Source: a virus
Direction: 5' to 3' (one strand)
Virus record (IMG/VR): IMGVR_UViG_3300031236_000003
Location: 1 to 64,000 of that record
DNA length: 64,000 bases
The notes below the pieces were generated by a model that saw only the letters and a list, made by a program, of their open reading frames with translations, did no database searches and had not been told where the DNA came from. The number at the start of each line of letters is the position of its first letter. The first letter of the stretch is position 1. This document shows, in pieces, positions 23,563 through 32,474 of the stretch. The translations under genes and the position numbers were made by a program.

Positions 23563-24246
23563 ATGCCACCCCTTGAAATCACTATACCCTATGGATTCTG
23601 CCACTGTGGATGCGGGCAAAAAACCATCATGTCCATCCATCAATACAAGGCCACCAAGCGCGGCGAACCGAGGCGATACCTCCAGGGGCACAATAAATTC
23701 ATTCGCGTGCCGCGAGAAGATGCCGCTCCATTCAGAATCAATGGAGAATATTGCCGCTTGATCCCGCTTACGAAGGGGCTGTGGGCGATTGTCAGCGCAC
23801 ATCGCTACGAATACCTGATGCAGTGGAAGTGGTTCGTGTGGTGGTGGGCTAAGACGCAGAGATACTATGCGGTGCGCAGCGGTCCGAGGGTTAACGGAAA
23901 TCCGACTAGAATTTTCATGCACCGCTTTATCTTGGGGCTTACGGCTGGCGATAAGCGGCGGGGAGATCACGTTATTTCCGAGCAAACCCTCAACAACTCC
24001 GACAAAAATATTCGCATTGGAACTGCCTCACAGAACAACCAAAATAGTCGGAAGCGATCTGATAACACGACTGGATTTAAGGGCGTGTACTTTTACAAGG
24101 ACGGTCGCCCTAAACCGTACTGGGCGTACATTACGGTCAATCGCAAGCGAATCGGACTTGGATACTACGAAAAGGCAGAGGAGGCGCACGAAGCCTATTG
24201 CGAGGCTGCCAAGAAATACTTTGGCGAGTTCGCTCGCTTTGAGTAG
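23563..24246 (+). CDS. HNH homing endonuclease with AP2 DNA-binding domain
   Basis: The product is 227 residues. An N-terminal zinc knuckle (CHCGCGQK) is followed by the HNH core MHRFILGLTAGDKRRGDHVI and the tail NIRIGTASQNNQN. The last 60 residues are an AP2 domain (TGFKGVYFYKDGRPKPYWAY, IGLGYYEKAEEAHEAYCEAA). This is the domain order of phage homing endonucleases, which copy themselves into cognate sites. AGGAGGACGAC precedes the ATG. It sits between neck genes, as a mobile insertion would. Confidence 0.88.
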   Translation: MPPLEITIPYGFCHCGCGQKTIMSIHQYKATKRGEPRRYLQGHNKFIRVPREDAAPFRINGEYCRLIPLTKGLWAIVSAHRYEYLMQWKWFVWWWAKTQRYYAVRSGPRVNGNPTRIFMHRFILGLTAGDKRRGDHVISEQTLNNSDKNIRIGTASQNNQNSRKRSDNTTGFKGVYFYKDGRPKPYWAYITVNRKRIGLGYYEKAEEAHEAYCEAAKKYFGEFARFE

Positions 24247-24249
24247 AAT
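24221..24249 (+). promoter_or_regulatory. Candidate promoter inside the end of the endonuclease gene
   Basis: TTGGCG (24221-24226) is 17 bp from TAGAAT (24244-24249). The -10 begins with the stop codon of the endonuclease gene, and the next ATG is 6 bases later, so the neck gene could be transcribed as a leaderless message. Confidence 0.4.
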
Positions 24250-24255
24250 GAGGCG

Positions 24256-24948
24256 ATGGGCACCACGCCAATTTCGGTTCTCGCAACGAACGTCCAAAAT
24301 CGCTTAGAAGAAACGCCTGGGCCTGGGGCATGGTGGAGTCTGCTTTTTGAAATCAACTCTGCTTTGATTGAAGCGGAAAATGATTTGCTGCTTCTTGTCG
24401 GGCGACCCACTCAAGTGGTCAACGTGCCGTTGACGCTTATCCCCAACACCGCATGGCAGCAACTTCCGCAGGGGTACTTTCAGATCACGGATATTCAGGG
24501 GTTTGCCTCGCCGCTGTACCGCGTGAGCCTTAAGGATCTAGATTTTTTACTTTCCAGTTGGGGGCCAAACTGGACCCAGGATGTTCAAGATGTCGCTTAT
24601 CGTTGGGCTCCCATCGGGTTCAATATGTTTGCCATTCATCCGGTCGTTAACGTCGCCCAGACCGTTCATGTGACCGCCATCCAATATCCGACAAACAGTG
24701 TTTGGCCCTATAACGGGAGCCAAAACGTCATTTTCTCCGACGAATTTTTTGTGGCACTTGAGACCTATGCCAGCCATTATTGCCGGATAAAAGAGTTGGG
24801 CGGGGAACATGCCGAGGGGCTAAAACTGCTAGACTCTTATATGCTTCTTGCAAAGCGAATGAGCGCCATTCAAGACCTTCGCGACCCGCTTCTCTTTAGT
24901 TCCGGCTACGGAGCTGCGAACAACATCAACCCAACGACGAGGAGATAA
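24256..24948 (+). CDS. Second neck / tail-adaptor protein
   Basis: The product is 230 residues. LATNVQNRLEETPGPGAWWS opens it, then WSLLFEINSALIEAENDLLL. A beta-rich centre follows (NVPLTLIPNTAWQQLPQGYF), and a C-terminal helix around YASHYCRIKELGGEHAEGLK. This resembles short phage adaptor proteins that stack below the portal. It starts 6 bases after a TAGAAT and has no Shine-Dalgarno. Confidence 0.7.
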   Translation: MGTTPISVLATNVQNRLEETPGPGAWWSLLFEINSALIEAENDLLLLVGRPTQVVNVPLTLIPNTAWQQLPQGYFQITDIQGFASPLYRVSLKDLDFLLSSWGPNWTQDVQDVAYRWAPIGFNMFAIHPVVNVAQTVHVTAIQYPTNSVWPYNGSQNVIFSDEFFVALETYASHYCRIKELGGEHAEGLKLLDSYMLLAKRMSAIQDLRDPLLFSSGYGAANNINPTTRR

Positions 24949-24950
24949 CC

Positions 24951-25244
24951 ATGGCGAACACCTCAATTTCCCGATTCCACGGCCCAGTCAGCCCTTGCGG
25001 CTGCGGCATGTACGAGCACCCCGAAAAGCAAAGCGAACGAGCGTGCAGGCTGTGTATGGGCAGAGCCTTCGTAGCCGAGTGCCTATCATGCGAAGGAAAA
25101 GGCTCAGTCATGCAGAATATGGCGGGCGGCCCCGGAACGCACACGGCGACCTGCAGCGCGTGCGGAGGGCAAGGCAGCTACGGCGTTAACAAGCCGGATG
25201 ACTGGTCGGACGCACCCAAAGCAGAGCAACTTGCGGTAGCATAG
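24951..25244 (+). CDS. DnaJ-like zinc-finger protein (97 aa)
   Basis: Three Cys pairs are present: CGCGMYEH and CRLCMGRAF, then CLSCEGKGS, and CSACGGQGS. The last two are CxxCxGxG knuckles like those of DnaJ. It starts 3 bases after the previous stop. In the neck region such a protein may be a folding or assembly factor; there is no J domain. A smaller relative lies at 7170-7313. Confidence 0.7.
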   Translation: MANTSISRFHGPVSPCGCGMYEHPEKQSERACRLCMGRAFVAECLSCEGKGSVMQNMAGGPGTHTATCSACGGQGSYGVNKPDDWSDAPKAEQLAVA

Positions 25245-25260
25245 GAGCGAGACTCCTATG
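25240..25260 (+). promoter_or_regulatory. Hairpin that hides the ribosome site and start codon of the next gene
   Basis: CATAGGAG (25240-25247) and CTCCTATG (25253-25260) form a perfect 8-bp stem around the loop CGAGA. The stem contains the stop codon of the upstream gene, the AGGAG ribosome site and the ATG of the downstream gene. Translation of the downstream gene should need ribosomes to arrive at the upstream stop and melt the stem. Confidence 0.65.
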
Positions 25261-26355
25261 GCATCTCCGGGAATCGGATATCGGACGGCAGGCGACGTGT
25301 TAATGGAGATAGCGGCCCACCTCGCCCAGCCGGCGGTCTACACCCTTGCCACGAATGTCATCTTTCAAGGCCTCCACCAAGCCGTGATTGTGCCATCAAC
25401 GTACGCGATGTACCCCGGAGCCCTGCTGGTCATAGGTCTTCCGGGAGATCCGGCGCAGGAAGTCGTCCAGATCACTGCGGTTTCGGGTCCCAGAACATTC
25501 GTCGCGACGTTTTCCAACGATCATACGTTTATGACTCCGGTCTGGGGAGCCACGTTCCCAACGCAGCAGGCCACGGATCCGATATTCACTCAGGCGGAGA
25601 TGCTGCAATACCTCTCCCGCGCGCAGAACGAATTCCTCACCGCGGTGCCGAGCTTCTACCAGCGTTTCTTCCAGACGGTCACTTACGGGCAGGTATACCA
25701 GGACACTCCGCCGACAGCAATTATCATCGACCGGGTTGCGGCATCTCCGATCAATATCCCGATCGCGTCGCTGGCGCGCACTGGGAACATCGTCACACTG
25801 ACGGCCAGCAGCCCAACGACACTCTCTCAGTACAGCACGTTCTCCGTGGTCGGCTCGTCCGACGCGAGCTTCGCCGGGTCGTTTGCCGTCATCAGCGCGC
25901 CGGCGCCGAACGTCATCACCTATCGCCAGATTGGCTCGGACACGTCGACGACCGGAGGATTCATCCAGTCCATGTATAGACTGTACGAGGTCACGCAGGA
26001 AGAGTTGGTGCAGCAGAACCGAAGTTGGCAGGTAAACTATGTTGGTCCGCTACAAAGTTGGTTTGAGGACCGGGCCGGGTTGTATCGCTGGGGCGTGGGA
26101 GGAATTCCGCAGAGCACGTTCCCGGTCGAGATTTTGGCAAGTATCAGAGATACCGACAATCTCAACATGCTTAGCGGCTTCCTTGTGCCAGACGTGGCGT
26201 TGCACGCGGTAAAATATCTCGCTCTTTCCTACGCCTGGTCGAAGGACGGCATAGCGAGCCAGCCGCAGATGGCCGAATTCTGCATGAAGCGGTATGCTCA
26301 AATTGTAATGGCCACCCAACGCTACATCCAAGCCATGAAGATGGGGACTAAGTAG
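25258..26355 (+). CDS. Neck or tail-hub structural protein
   Basis: The product is 365 residues. The first 100 residues are beta-rich with a ligand-like strand run (GLPGDPAQEVVQITAVSGPR). FTQAEMLQYLSRAQNEFLTA is a helix followed by further adaptor-like sequence, and the C-terminus is helical (MAEFCMKRYAQIVMATQRYI). The arrangement recalls an adaptor fold with an inserted domain at 165-235. Its ribosome site and ATG lie in a hairpin. Confidence 0.7.
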   Translation: MASPGIGYRTAGDVLMEIAAHLAQPAVYTLATNVIFQGLHQAVIVPSTYAMYPGALLVIGLPGDPAQEVVQITAVSGPRTFVATFSNDHTFMTPVWGATFPTQQATDPIFTQAEMLQYLSRAQNEFLTAVPSFYQRFFQTVTYGQVYQDTPPTAIIIDRVAASPINIPIASLARTGNIVTLTASSPTTLSQYSTFSVVGSSDASFAGSFAVISAPAPNVITYRQIGSDTSTTGGFIQSMYRLYEVTQEELVQQNRSWQVNYVGPLQSWFEDRAGLYRWGVGGIPQSTFPVEILASIRDTDNLNMLSGFLVPDVALHAVKYLALSYAWSKDGIASQPQMAEFCMKRYAQIVMATQRYIQAMKMGTK

Positions 26356-27021
26356 ATGCCAGCCACACCGCGCACGACCTCAAGCCGTCCCAGTCCGCCA
26401 GCGCAGCGCCCGCTGCCAATCCAGAACTTCCAGTTGAGTAAGGAGCACTTCACGACGGACGAAGGTGTGCGCCAGGTCAACGTGCTCATGCAGCAGATCA
26501 TCACGTCGCTCCAGGCGGTGCAAGGAACGGCCGGGCCTAGCGTGCTGCCATCGGGAATCGACGTAGCCGGCGCCAAGATATCGGGACTCGCTGCGCCAGA
26601 GAACCCATCGGACGCGGTATCATTAGGGCACGCGCAGACCAACTATTCGTCTACGACGCAGCAGCAGAACCTCGATATTGGAGGTCCTAACGCACTCAAG
26701 GGGCTAACGGGTCTCTGGCTCATGCAGCAGCAGTCGGCGGCGGCAAACTTCAACGGAACAAACAACTTCTTCACGATTAACGGTCTCATGTTTCAGTGGG
26801 GAGTGACTGGGAATCTTGGCGCGGGGAATACGCCGGTCACGATCTCCTTCAACATCCCGTTTCCGAATGCGAGTTTCGGGGTTGTGGCGATGGACAACAG
26901 TGCTCGCGTAACTGCCGGAAACGTGTCTGCGATTGGCGCTAAAGTGATTAGCAAAACTCAATTTGATATCAACGCAGCAGACTCAAACGTGACTGCATTC
27001 TGGATCAGTATCGGTTGGTGA
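26356..27021 (+). CDS. Tail fibre protein with gp53-like C-terminal domain
   Basis: The product is 221 residues. The N-terminal 60 residues are Pro/Ser-rich and anchor-like. The region LPSGIDVAGAKISGLAAPEN is the usual connector of fibre repeats. The C-terminal domain, with NGLMFQWGVTGNLGAGNTPV and NIPFPNASFGVVAMDNSARV and ending FWISIGW, matches the gp53-like fibre-tip fold. It starts at the base after the previous stop. A receptor-binding role is likely. Confidence 0.78.
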   Translation: MPATPRTTSSRPSPPAQRPLPIQNFQLSKEHFTTDEGVRQVNVLMQQIITSLQAVQGTAGPSVLPSGIDVAGAKISGLAAPENPSDAVSLGHAQTNYSSTTQQQNLDIGGPNALKGLTGLWLMQQQSAAANFNGTNNFFTINGLMFQWGVTGNLGAGNTPVTISFNIPFPNASFGVVAMDNSARVTAGNVSAIGAKVISKTQFDINAADSNVTAFWISIGW

Positions 27022-27155
27022 AACTAGGCGGATTTTCGGAGTAGCGATATTTACGCTTTCCGCAATGGCAGTTTTTCTTGCCTGCTGGATCAAATTTCCA
27101 CTTTTTGGGTTTTGGCGTAGACTGAATCTGCGACTCAGCCACCTGCATCAACAGG

Positions 27156-30100
27156 GTGCTCATCGGTTACCTCCGGTGGGTGCAGGCTGGGCCGCACCGA
27201 GGACAGTATAACGTGTCCGTAGATAATGCTTACAGCCCGGTACCCTATGTCTATATTGATCGCGGCCTAGTTGCGCGAAATATTGAAGATCAAGTCCCAG
27301 ACCACTGCTACTTACAGGCCATGAACACGCTGGCTAGGGCCGAAAATTCTCTCAGCAGCCGCTATGGATGCCAGATCATCAACCGGGACCCGGCTGGTAC
27401 TGGCGTGACCAACCATTTATTCACTTCCCCGGTAACTTCGCTGTCGAAGCTTGCCTACCAGGGTGGAGCCTATCGCTACGCAGGCCTTGCCGATGGCCAA
27501 CTATGGCGCCGACCGAGCAATACGCAGGGCGCGTACACGCAAATCTACTCAGGACTATCAGGGCAGCCCTTCGACTCGCTGGTCACTAATTGCTTTGAGA
27601 CGAGCCAGGCTTACAATTTCATTGCTGACCAGGCGGTCTCGCTCAAGGATAACGGCACGCTTGCCGCGCCGCAGTTGTGGGGCATTGACCCACCGGCGTG
27701 GACGGCTAACGCGCAACCATTTTCGCCACTGCTGACGCTGATCGACAACTTCGCCAGTGGGAACACGTACAGCGGAGGTTCTGGTTCTCTTCCGAGTGGC
27801 TGGGGATATTCGCTGATCACGACGCTCACGGCAACATCTGCGCTCGAAGTGACCGACTTCTTCGAGTTTCTTGGAGGAACGTCTTTCACGATCGAAGGCG
27901 GAACTGCAACGAGTACGCAGTCGTCTGTCGGGTCCAACTCTTCCACGTCAACTTCTTCCGGATTCAGTTCACTGGCGATCAGTCCAGTGGACACTGTAAC
28001 TTTAACCTTGACGGCCTCCGGCAGTTTTGCCTTCACGTCGTTTTTAGATCCAGAGGGCAATGCAACCGCATCTTTCTCGTACAGCACGGACGGCGGAGCG
28101 ACGTTCACAAACATCTTCTCCCCCTCAAGCGTAACCCCCGGATCTTTCGGTCCAGCACCGCTTACTGTCACAGTCGTAGGCCTCAGCAATCTAAACCAGC
28201 TACAGGTAAGAGTTACCGCTACGGCAGTGTTTTCTTCCGGAACTGGATCGGTAGGAGCAACTGGAACGGCGGCTTCGATCATGGCGTCGGTCGTCGATCC
28301 TGGTTACTTTGGCGACATCTGTAACGGGATACTGTCGAACCTCAATACCAACTCGACAATCAACGTGCCGATCGTCTCCATTGAATCTTCAGGATTAACG
28401 AACGGCGTTTACACCACGCTTATCATCACCTGCGGCGCGGCGCATGGTCTGACCGGCACCCCGCTGGTTGCCGTTTACGGATCGTCGAATGATCTCGCCG
28501 ACGGGTTCTATACCGGCACCGTGACCGGCGCAACGACGCTCACCGTGACATTCGTAAGCGTGAACGCGATTGGTGCAACCGGCGGTATCCTCTATGGCGG
28601 AGCAGCGGCGCCGGTTGAGTGCGTGCTGACTAATGAGTACGCTGCACCATATCCAGTACAGTTTTCCGCGTGGGGATTCTATCAGCAGGTTCCCGATACG
28701 ACGACGGCGTTTCCCGTTGGATGCTTCTCCGGGTCCGTGGCTACCAACTCCAATGCCTATGTTGGGAATACGGTTGCGCTCAATCTCAGTATCAACAACC
28801 AGGCGACAGATGACGATCTGATTGTGCTAACGCTGAAAGTCGGAACGCCAGCCAACATCGAAAACATTAGGCTGGAGTTTGACGTGAACGGCTCCGGCTA
28901 TACGTCGTCCTACTACTACAAGGATATTTCCCCAGCCTTCTATCAGGGCGGCGTGGATCAGAGCTCGGATGCTTATTCGGTGACGCAGAGCCAGATTTTG
29001 GCGGACACTCTAGGGCTGATTACCGGGCAGACTCCCAACACGACGGCGGCCCAGGTACAGCCCGGAAACTTCTCGACTGGTTCCGATGCGTGGACGGCGG
29101 TGTATCTGCGGCGCGGGGACTTTGTTCCCGTGGGCCAGGCCGGACAATCGGGCCTCGACTGGACAAATATCACTGGCTGGCAGGTAGACATCACCACGAC
29201 GGTGACTCCAGCGACCGGCACTGATGGCAGTTCTACGGTTGCCATGAATGGTCTCTACTTCCAGTGGGGATACGGGCCATCATCCTTCGGTGGCGTGGGG
29301 TACGACTATCGCTACACATACTACAACGTCAACACCGGAACGGAATCCAGTCCGAGTCCGGAGATGTTTTTCGGTGGCATCCAGTTCGGCTACCTTTCCA
29401 GCCAGTCAGCGCCCTTCTATTTGCGGCAAGCAGTGCAGGTCAACGGCCAATACTCATTCGATACTCAGGTGACGCATGTGCGCATCTATCGGCGCGGCGG
29501 CACGCTAAATTCCAACTGGGCGCAGATAGATCAGATCCCGAACGTCACGACGCTCGAAGATGCTTTCTTCTATAAGGACGTGATCCCCGATGCGTTTATC
29601 GAGCAGTCGCCGCTCTTAGTGTTGGATAACGATCCGCCGGTTACGAGCTCCCTGCTGAATCCTATCCAGACGACATTGAGCGCGGCCACGACAGGTCCAG
29701 GCAATCTTTACTACCAAGAGTTCTCGCCTCAGTTGATTACGGTTGCGCAATCGGACGCGGTGTTTGTTCCGAACCAACTCGTCGAAATCGGCACCGCGGC
29801 AAACCTCGAGATCACGGCCGTCGTCACAGGTGGCACCGGGCAGTTCACGGCGATCGTCCGTCTGCAGCACAATCAAGGCGAGCCGGTAAACGTCTTTGCC
29901 GTACCGCGGCAGCCGTGCAACCTCTGCGCGCTGGCATACGATCAGGTGTGGCTGGCTGGCGACAAGAACAATCCACACTACCTCTATTTCTCGAAGAAGG
30001 GGTTGCCTGAGAACTTTGGACCCGAGGACTATATCCCGGTGGGTTCGCCTAATTTCCCAATCAACGCCGTCATCAACTGGCGCGGGACGCTGATTGTAGG

Positions 30101-31292
30101 AACGCTGGAGACGTGGTGGATCATTGTGGGCGGCGCTTCGCCTTATCCGCAGCCAACAGGTTCAGAGCATGGCGTTGTGGCGCAGCAGGGCTGGTGTCAG
30201 GTGGAGGGTGCGATATGGTACCGATCGTCTGACGGGATTCGCGAATTTACTGGCGCCGACGGCAAGTATATGACGCTGCCGGTTGAGTGGATTTTCCGCG
30301 GCAACCCGATGTGCCTTCCTCCGCAGGCGGACACAACTCAAGCTTCGCAGGACATTCTGGCGTTCTACAATAACACCGTCTTCGACTCCTACGTCAGCCT
30401 CAACAACGACGGCCAGCGCTACCGACTCATCTGGGATACGCAATATCAGCGATTCAGGAACGACGATCAGCCGGCGACGGCTATGCTCTGGGAGAAGGAC
30501 ACAAACCAGTTCCTGATAGGCAAGCAGGTCTCGCCCGGAAACTACGCTGTGGTCTTCGACCAAGTGGGAGACTACGACGATGGCGGATGGAATGTTGGCG
30601 CGCTAGTGCAGACTCCGATCAATCTAACCATCCAGAGTCCATACAGAGACCTCGGCAAGCCGCACCAGCAGAAAAACTGGAATGGTCTCGAAACCGACGT
30701 GAATACACAGGGCCAGGTGCTTAACACAACCCTGTTGTTCGAAGATGGATCCATATCGGTTCCGCTGGCGACGATCAATACCGGCACTACGCGGCAGAAG
30801 GCGGAGTCCGTGGTGAATGCAGGCGATGGCCAAGAGGCGTATCGCGCGTCGATCTTGCACACGATGGCCGTGACGGTAGCGCCGACTTTGTATCAGGAGT
30901 CGATCGATGCGACTATACTGCCGCCGGCGATAGCGAGCTGGGACTCCTATGATTTGAAATTCGGGACCGACGACTCCAAGTTCGCGAAGGAAAGTTACTG
31001 GGACTACACTTCTTCGGTTCCGATCAACGTGTCTCTTTATGCTGATGACAGCTACCCGGTTCCATATTTCACATTCCAGTTGCCAGCGCTACCGAATCGC
31101 GCAGTTGTTCGCGTGCGCCACGGCAACCTCAACTCTGGGACTACTGCTTTCACTTTAAGGGCCTGGAGAGCAATTGCTCTGGCCGTGACCGAAACTGACC
31201 CGTTGCAGACGTTCATGTTCTGGAATAACCCGAAAGTTCTCTGGAAGCCAGTGGGACAACACTCATATCAAATCAAGGAGTTGGTGGTCTGA
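27156..31292 (+). CDS. Large tail nozzle / hub-type protein (1378 aa)
   Basis: The product starts at a GTG; no strong ribosome site is visible and the first 15 residues are uncertain. Residues 190-500 contain beta-sandwich-like Ser/Thr/Gly-rich stretches. Residues about 900-1050 (AYDQVWLAGDKNNPHYLYFS, NFPINAVINWRGTLIVGTLE) have the repeating blade-like pattern of short-tail nozzle proteins such as P22 gp10. The C-terminus is beta-rich. By size and position it is the main tail structure. The 134-bp gap before it has a hydrophobic open frame without a usable start. Confidence 0.72.
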   Translation: MLIGYLRWVQAGPHRGQYNVSVDNAYSPVPYVYIDRGLVARNIEDQVPDHCYLQAMNTLARAENSLSSRYGCQIINRDPAGTGVTNHLFTSPVTSLSKLAYQGGAYRYAGLADGQLWRRPSNTQGAYTQIYSGLSGQPFDSLVTNCFETSQAYNFIADQAVSLKDNGTLAAPQLWGIDPPAWTANAQPFSPLLTLIDNFASGNTYSGGSGSLPSGWGYSLITTLTATSALEVTDFFEFLGGTSFTIEGGTATSTQSSVGSNSSTSTSSGFSSLAISPVDTVTLTLTASGSFAFTSFLDPEGNATASFSYSTDGGATFTNIFSPSSVTPGSFGPAPLTVTVVGLSNLNQLQVRVTATAVFSSGTGSVGATGTAASIMASVVDPGYFGDICNGILSNLNTNSTINVPIVSIESSGLTNGVYTTLIITCGAAHGLTGTPLVAVYGSSNDLADGFYTGTVTGATTLTVTFVSVNAIGATGGILYGGAAAPVECVLTNEYAAPYPVQFSAWGFYQQVPDTTTAFPVGCFSGSVATNSNAYVGNTVALNLSINNQATDDDLIVLTLKVGTPANIENIRLEFDVNGSGYTSSYYYKDISPAFYQGGVDQSSDAYSVTQSQILADTLGLITGQTPNTTAAQVQPGNFSTGSDAWTAVYLRRGDFVPVGQAGQSGLDWTNITGWQVDITTTVTPATGTDGSSTVAMNGLYFQWGYGPSSFGGVGYDYRYTYYNVNTGTESSPSPEMFFGGIQFGYLSSQSAPFYLRQAVQVNGQYSFDTQVTHVRIYRRGGTLNSNWAQIDQIPNVTTLEDAFFYKDVIPDAFIEQSPLLVLDNDPPVTSSLLNPIQTTLSAATTGPGNLYYQEFSPQLITVAQSDAVFVPNQLVEIGTAANLEITAVVTGGTGQFTAIVRLQHNQGEPVNVFAVPRQPCNLCALAYDQVWLAGDKNNPHYLYFSKKGLPENFGPEDYIPVGSPNFPINAVINWRGTLIVGTLETWWIIVGGASPYPQPTGSEHGVVAQQGWCQVEGAIWYRSSDGIREFTGADGKYMTLPVEWIFRGNPMCLPPQADTTQASQDILAFYNNTVFDSYVSLNNDGQRYRLIWDTQYQRFRNDDQPATAMLWEKDTNQFLIGKQVSPGNYAVVFDQVGDYDDGGWNVGALVQTPINLTIQSPYRDLGKPHQQKNWNGLETDVNTQGQVLNTTLLFEDGSISVPLATINTGTTRQKAESVVNAGDGQEAYRASILHTMAVTVAPTLYQESIDATILPPAIASWDSYDLKFGTDDSKFAKESYWDYTSSVPINVSLYADDSYPVPYFTFQLPALPNRAVVRVRHGNLNSGTTAFTLRAWRAIALAVTETDPLQTFMFWNNPKVLWKPVGQHSYQIKELVV

Positions 31293-31507
31293 TGCCATTA
31301 AAGAAATGTCAGAGGCAGGGATGCAAGGCGAGGAACAATGCCGGGGTTTGGCTGGTGGACGGTAAGGCGATGTGTGCTAATTGCTTCGAGCAGTTGTTAT
31401 CGGTCAGCGCCGTGGATGAGCATCGGATAGTCCGCGTATCGGACAGAGACGACGATTTCTCTCAGTGGGGGCGAGCTGCAACCGGGGCGCGCGCGGCGAA
31501 GGCGTAA
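31292..31507 (+). CDS. Zinc-binding small protein (71 aa)
   Basis: The product starts MPLKKCQRQGCKARNNAGVW. CQRQGC and CANC about 20 residues apart suggest a zinc ribbon. The start overlaps the nozzle stop (TGATG), so it belongs to the end of the structural operon. The C-terminus is Ala-rich. Function unknown. Confidence 0.66.
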   Translation: MPLKKCQRQGCKARNNAGVWLVDGKAMCANCFEQLLSVSAVDEHRIVRVSDRDDDFSQWGRAATGARAAKA

Positions 31508-31514
31508 ATAACGC

Positions 31515-31543
31515 TTGCACTGGAAGGGGTGATAGGTTTACTC
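31515..31543 (+). promoter_or_regulatory. Promoter of the accessory cassette with flanking inverted motif
   Basis: TTGCAC (31515-31520) is 17 bp from TTACTC (31538-31543). The -35 is within AACGCTTGCAC and the -10 runs into TCTGCAAGCG (31542-31551), an inverted copy of CGCTTGCAGA. The same arrangement occurs at 62194-62229, so an operator spanning the promoter is likely. Confidence 0.6.
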
Positions 31544-31582
31544 TGCAAGCGTGGCGAAACCACCAGACGAGAGGAAAATCAC

Positions 31583-31861
31583 ATGAACTTACCCGACTTG
31601 AAGTTGGAGGCTATCCACTTCACCACAGCTCCCACCAAGAGCCAAATCACCAATACGCTCCGCTCAATCCACGATTTTCTTGGAAAACTCGGCGGTGCGC
31701 TCATCCTCGACGGCAGCTACTCGATTGCCGATCCGCCGATGGGCGCCCTCTTCAATGGCTCGATCCAGTTGAGGCAGGCGCTGGACGGGTTCGATAATGG
31801 CCCGAACGCGCAAGGCCTATCCGTCCCGCAGATGGCTCCGCAGGTGATGAGGCCGCGCTAG
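31583..31861 (+). CDS. Hypothetical protein (92 aa)
   Basis: The product starts MNLPDLKLEAIHFTTAPTKS and ends with a flexible Pro/Gln/Met-rich tail. GAGGAAAATCAC precedes the ATG. It contains GALILDGSYSIADPPMGALF. It is the first gene of a cassette whose members overlap by start and stop codons. No family recognised. Confidence 0.62.
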   Translation: MNLPDLKLEAIHFTTAPTKSQITNTLRSIHDFLGKLGGALILDGSYSIADPPMGALFNGSIQLRQALDGFDNGPNAQGLSVPQMAPQVMRPR

Positions 31862-32037
31862 TGGATGCAGCACTCCACCGGCAGTTCCACGCGAATCCCC
31901 CGTCTCCTCATTGGTGGGCCAAGATCGCACGCGCGGCGATTGAGGTCCACCGGGAGATTGACCGCCAACTGATGCTGGCCACGGGCGACGACCTGGTGGC
32001 TTGGAAGGAAAGGAAATCTTGCCAATATTTCAAATAA
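31861..32037 (+). CDS. Small hypothetical protein with GTG start (58 aa)
   Basis: The product starts (GTG)DAALHRQFHANPPSPHWW and contains IARAAIEVHREIDRQLMLAT. The GTG overlaps the preceding TAG (TAGTG). Its last 19 bases overlap the next gene in another frame. A Trp-pair and helix are visible but no family is recognised. Confidence 0.55.
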   Translation: MDAALHRQFHANPPSPHWWAKIARAAIEVHREIDRQLMLATGDDLVAWKERKSCQYFK

Positions 32038-32474
32038 GACGAGGCATACGGCTCGGAGGATTTCATGGCGAGGGCTGGCAGAAGCCGAAAACGCATGGCT
32101 GGTTTGCGAAGATTTTCTGCTTTGTCGGGAAGTGGAAGCACCCAGAATCTACGGTGTGGTTCGAGACGAGCTTTGCTTTATCGGCGTTCGGCTTTAAGCG
32201 TGTACTGTGGAGTAAGCGGTTCATGCCGGTCGTGCCCAAGCCCACCGTCGAAGATTGCAGCCCGCTGTCGGAAGATCAACTCCAATTGCTTAGAAAAGCG
32301 GTGGCCGAGGATAGGCTGTTATACGGATCTTCCTCTCGATGCGGCGAATGCGTGCCTGAAAAATCCCCACTCGCTGCATGGCGGAAGCGCGGCAAGAGGC
32401 TGACGACGCCAGACGAAATACGCGACCGCCACGAGCGCATCCTTGCTGTGATTCGAGAAAGGAAAGACCGATGA
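32019..32474 (+). CDS. Hypothetical protein with TTG start
   Basis: The product is 151 residues, (TTG)PIFQIRRGIRLGGFHGEG. GGAAAGGAAATC lies directly before the TTG at 32019, which fixes the start. The N-terminal half is rich in Trp, Phe and Lys; SSSRCGECVPEKS lies near the centre of the C-terminal half, and the end is basic and helical. No family recognised. Confidence 0.6.
   Translation: MPIFQIRRGIRLGGFHGEGWQKPKTHGWFAKIFCFVGKWKHPESTVWFETSFALSAFGFKRVLWSKRFMPVVPKPTVEDCSPLSEDQLQLLRKAVAEDRLLYGSSSRCGECVPEKSPLAAWRKRGKRLTTPDEIRDRHERILAVIRERKDR

Noticed and set aside
27022-27155. Small hydrophobic gene before the nozzle gene
   Set aside because: A hydrophobic stretch is readable, but its only ATG falls within the segment, no ribosome site exists, and it overlaps the nozzle gene.
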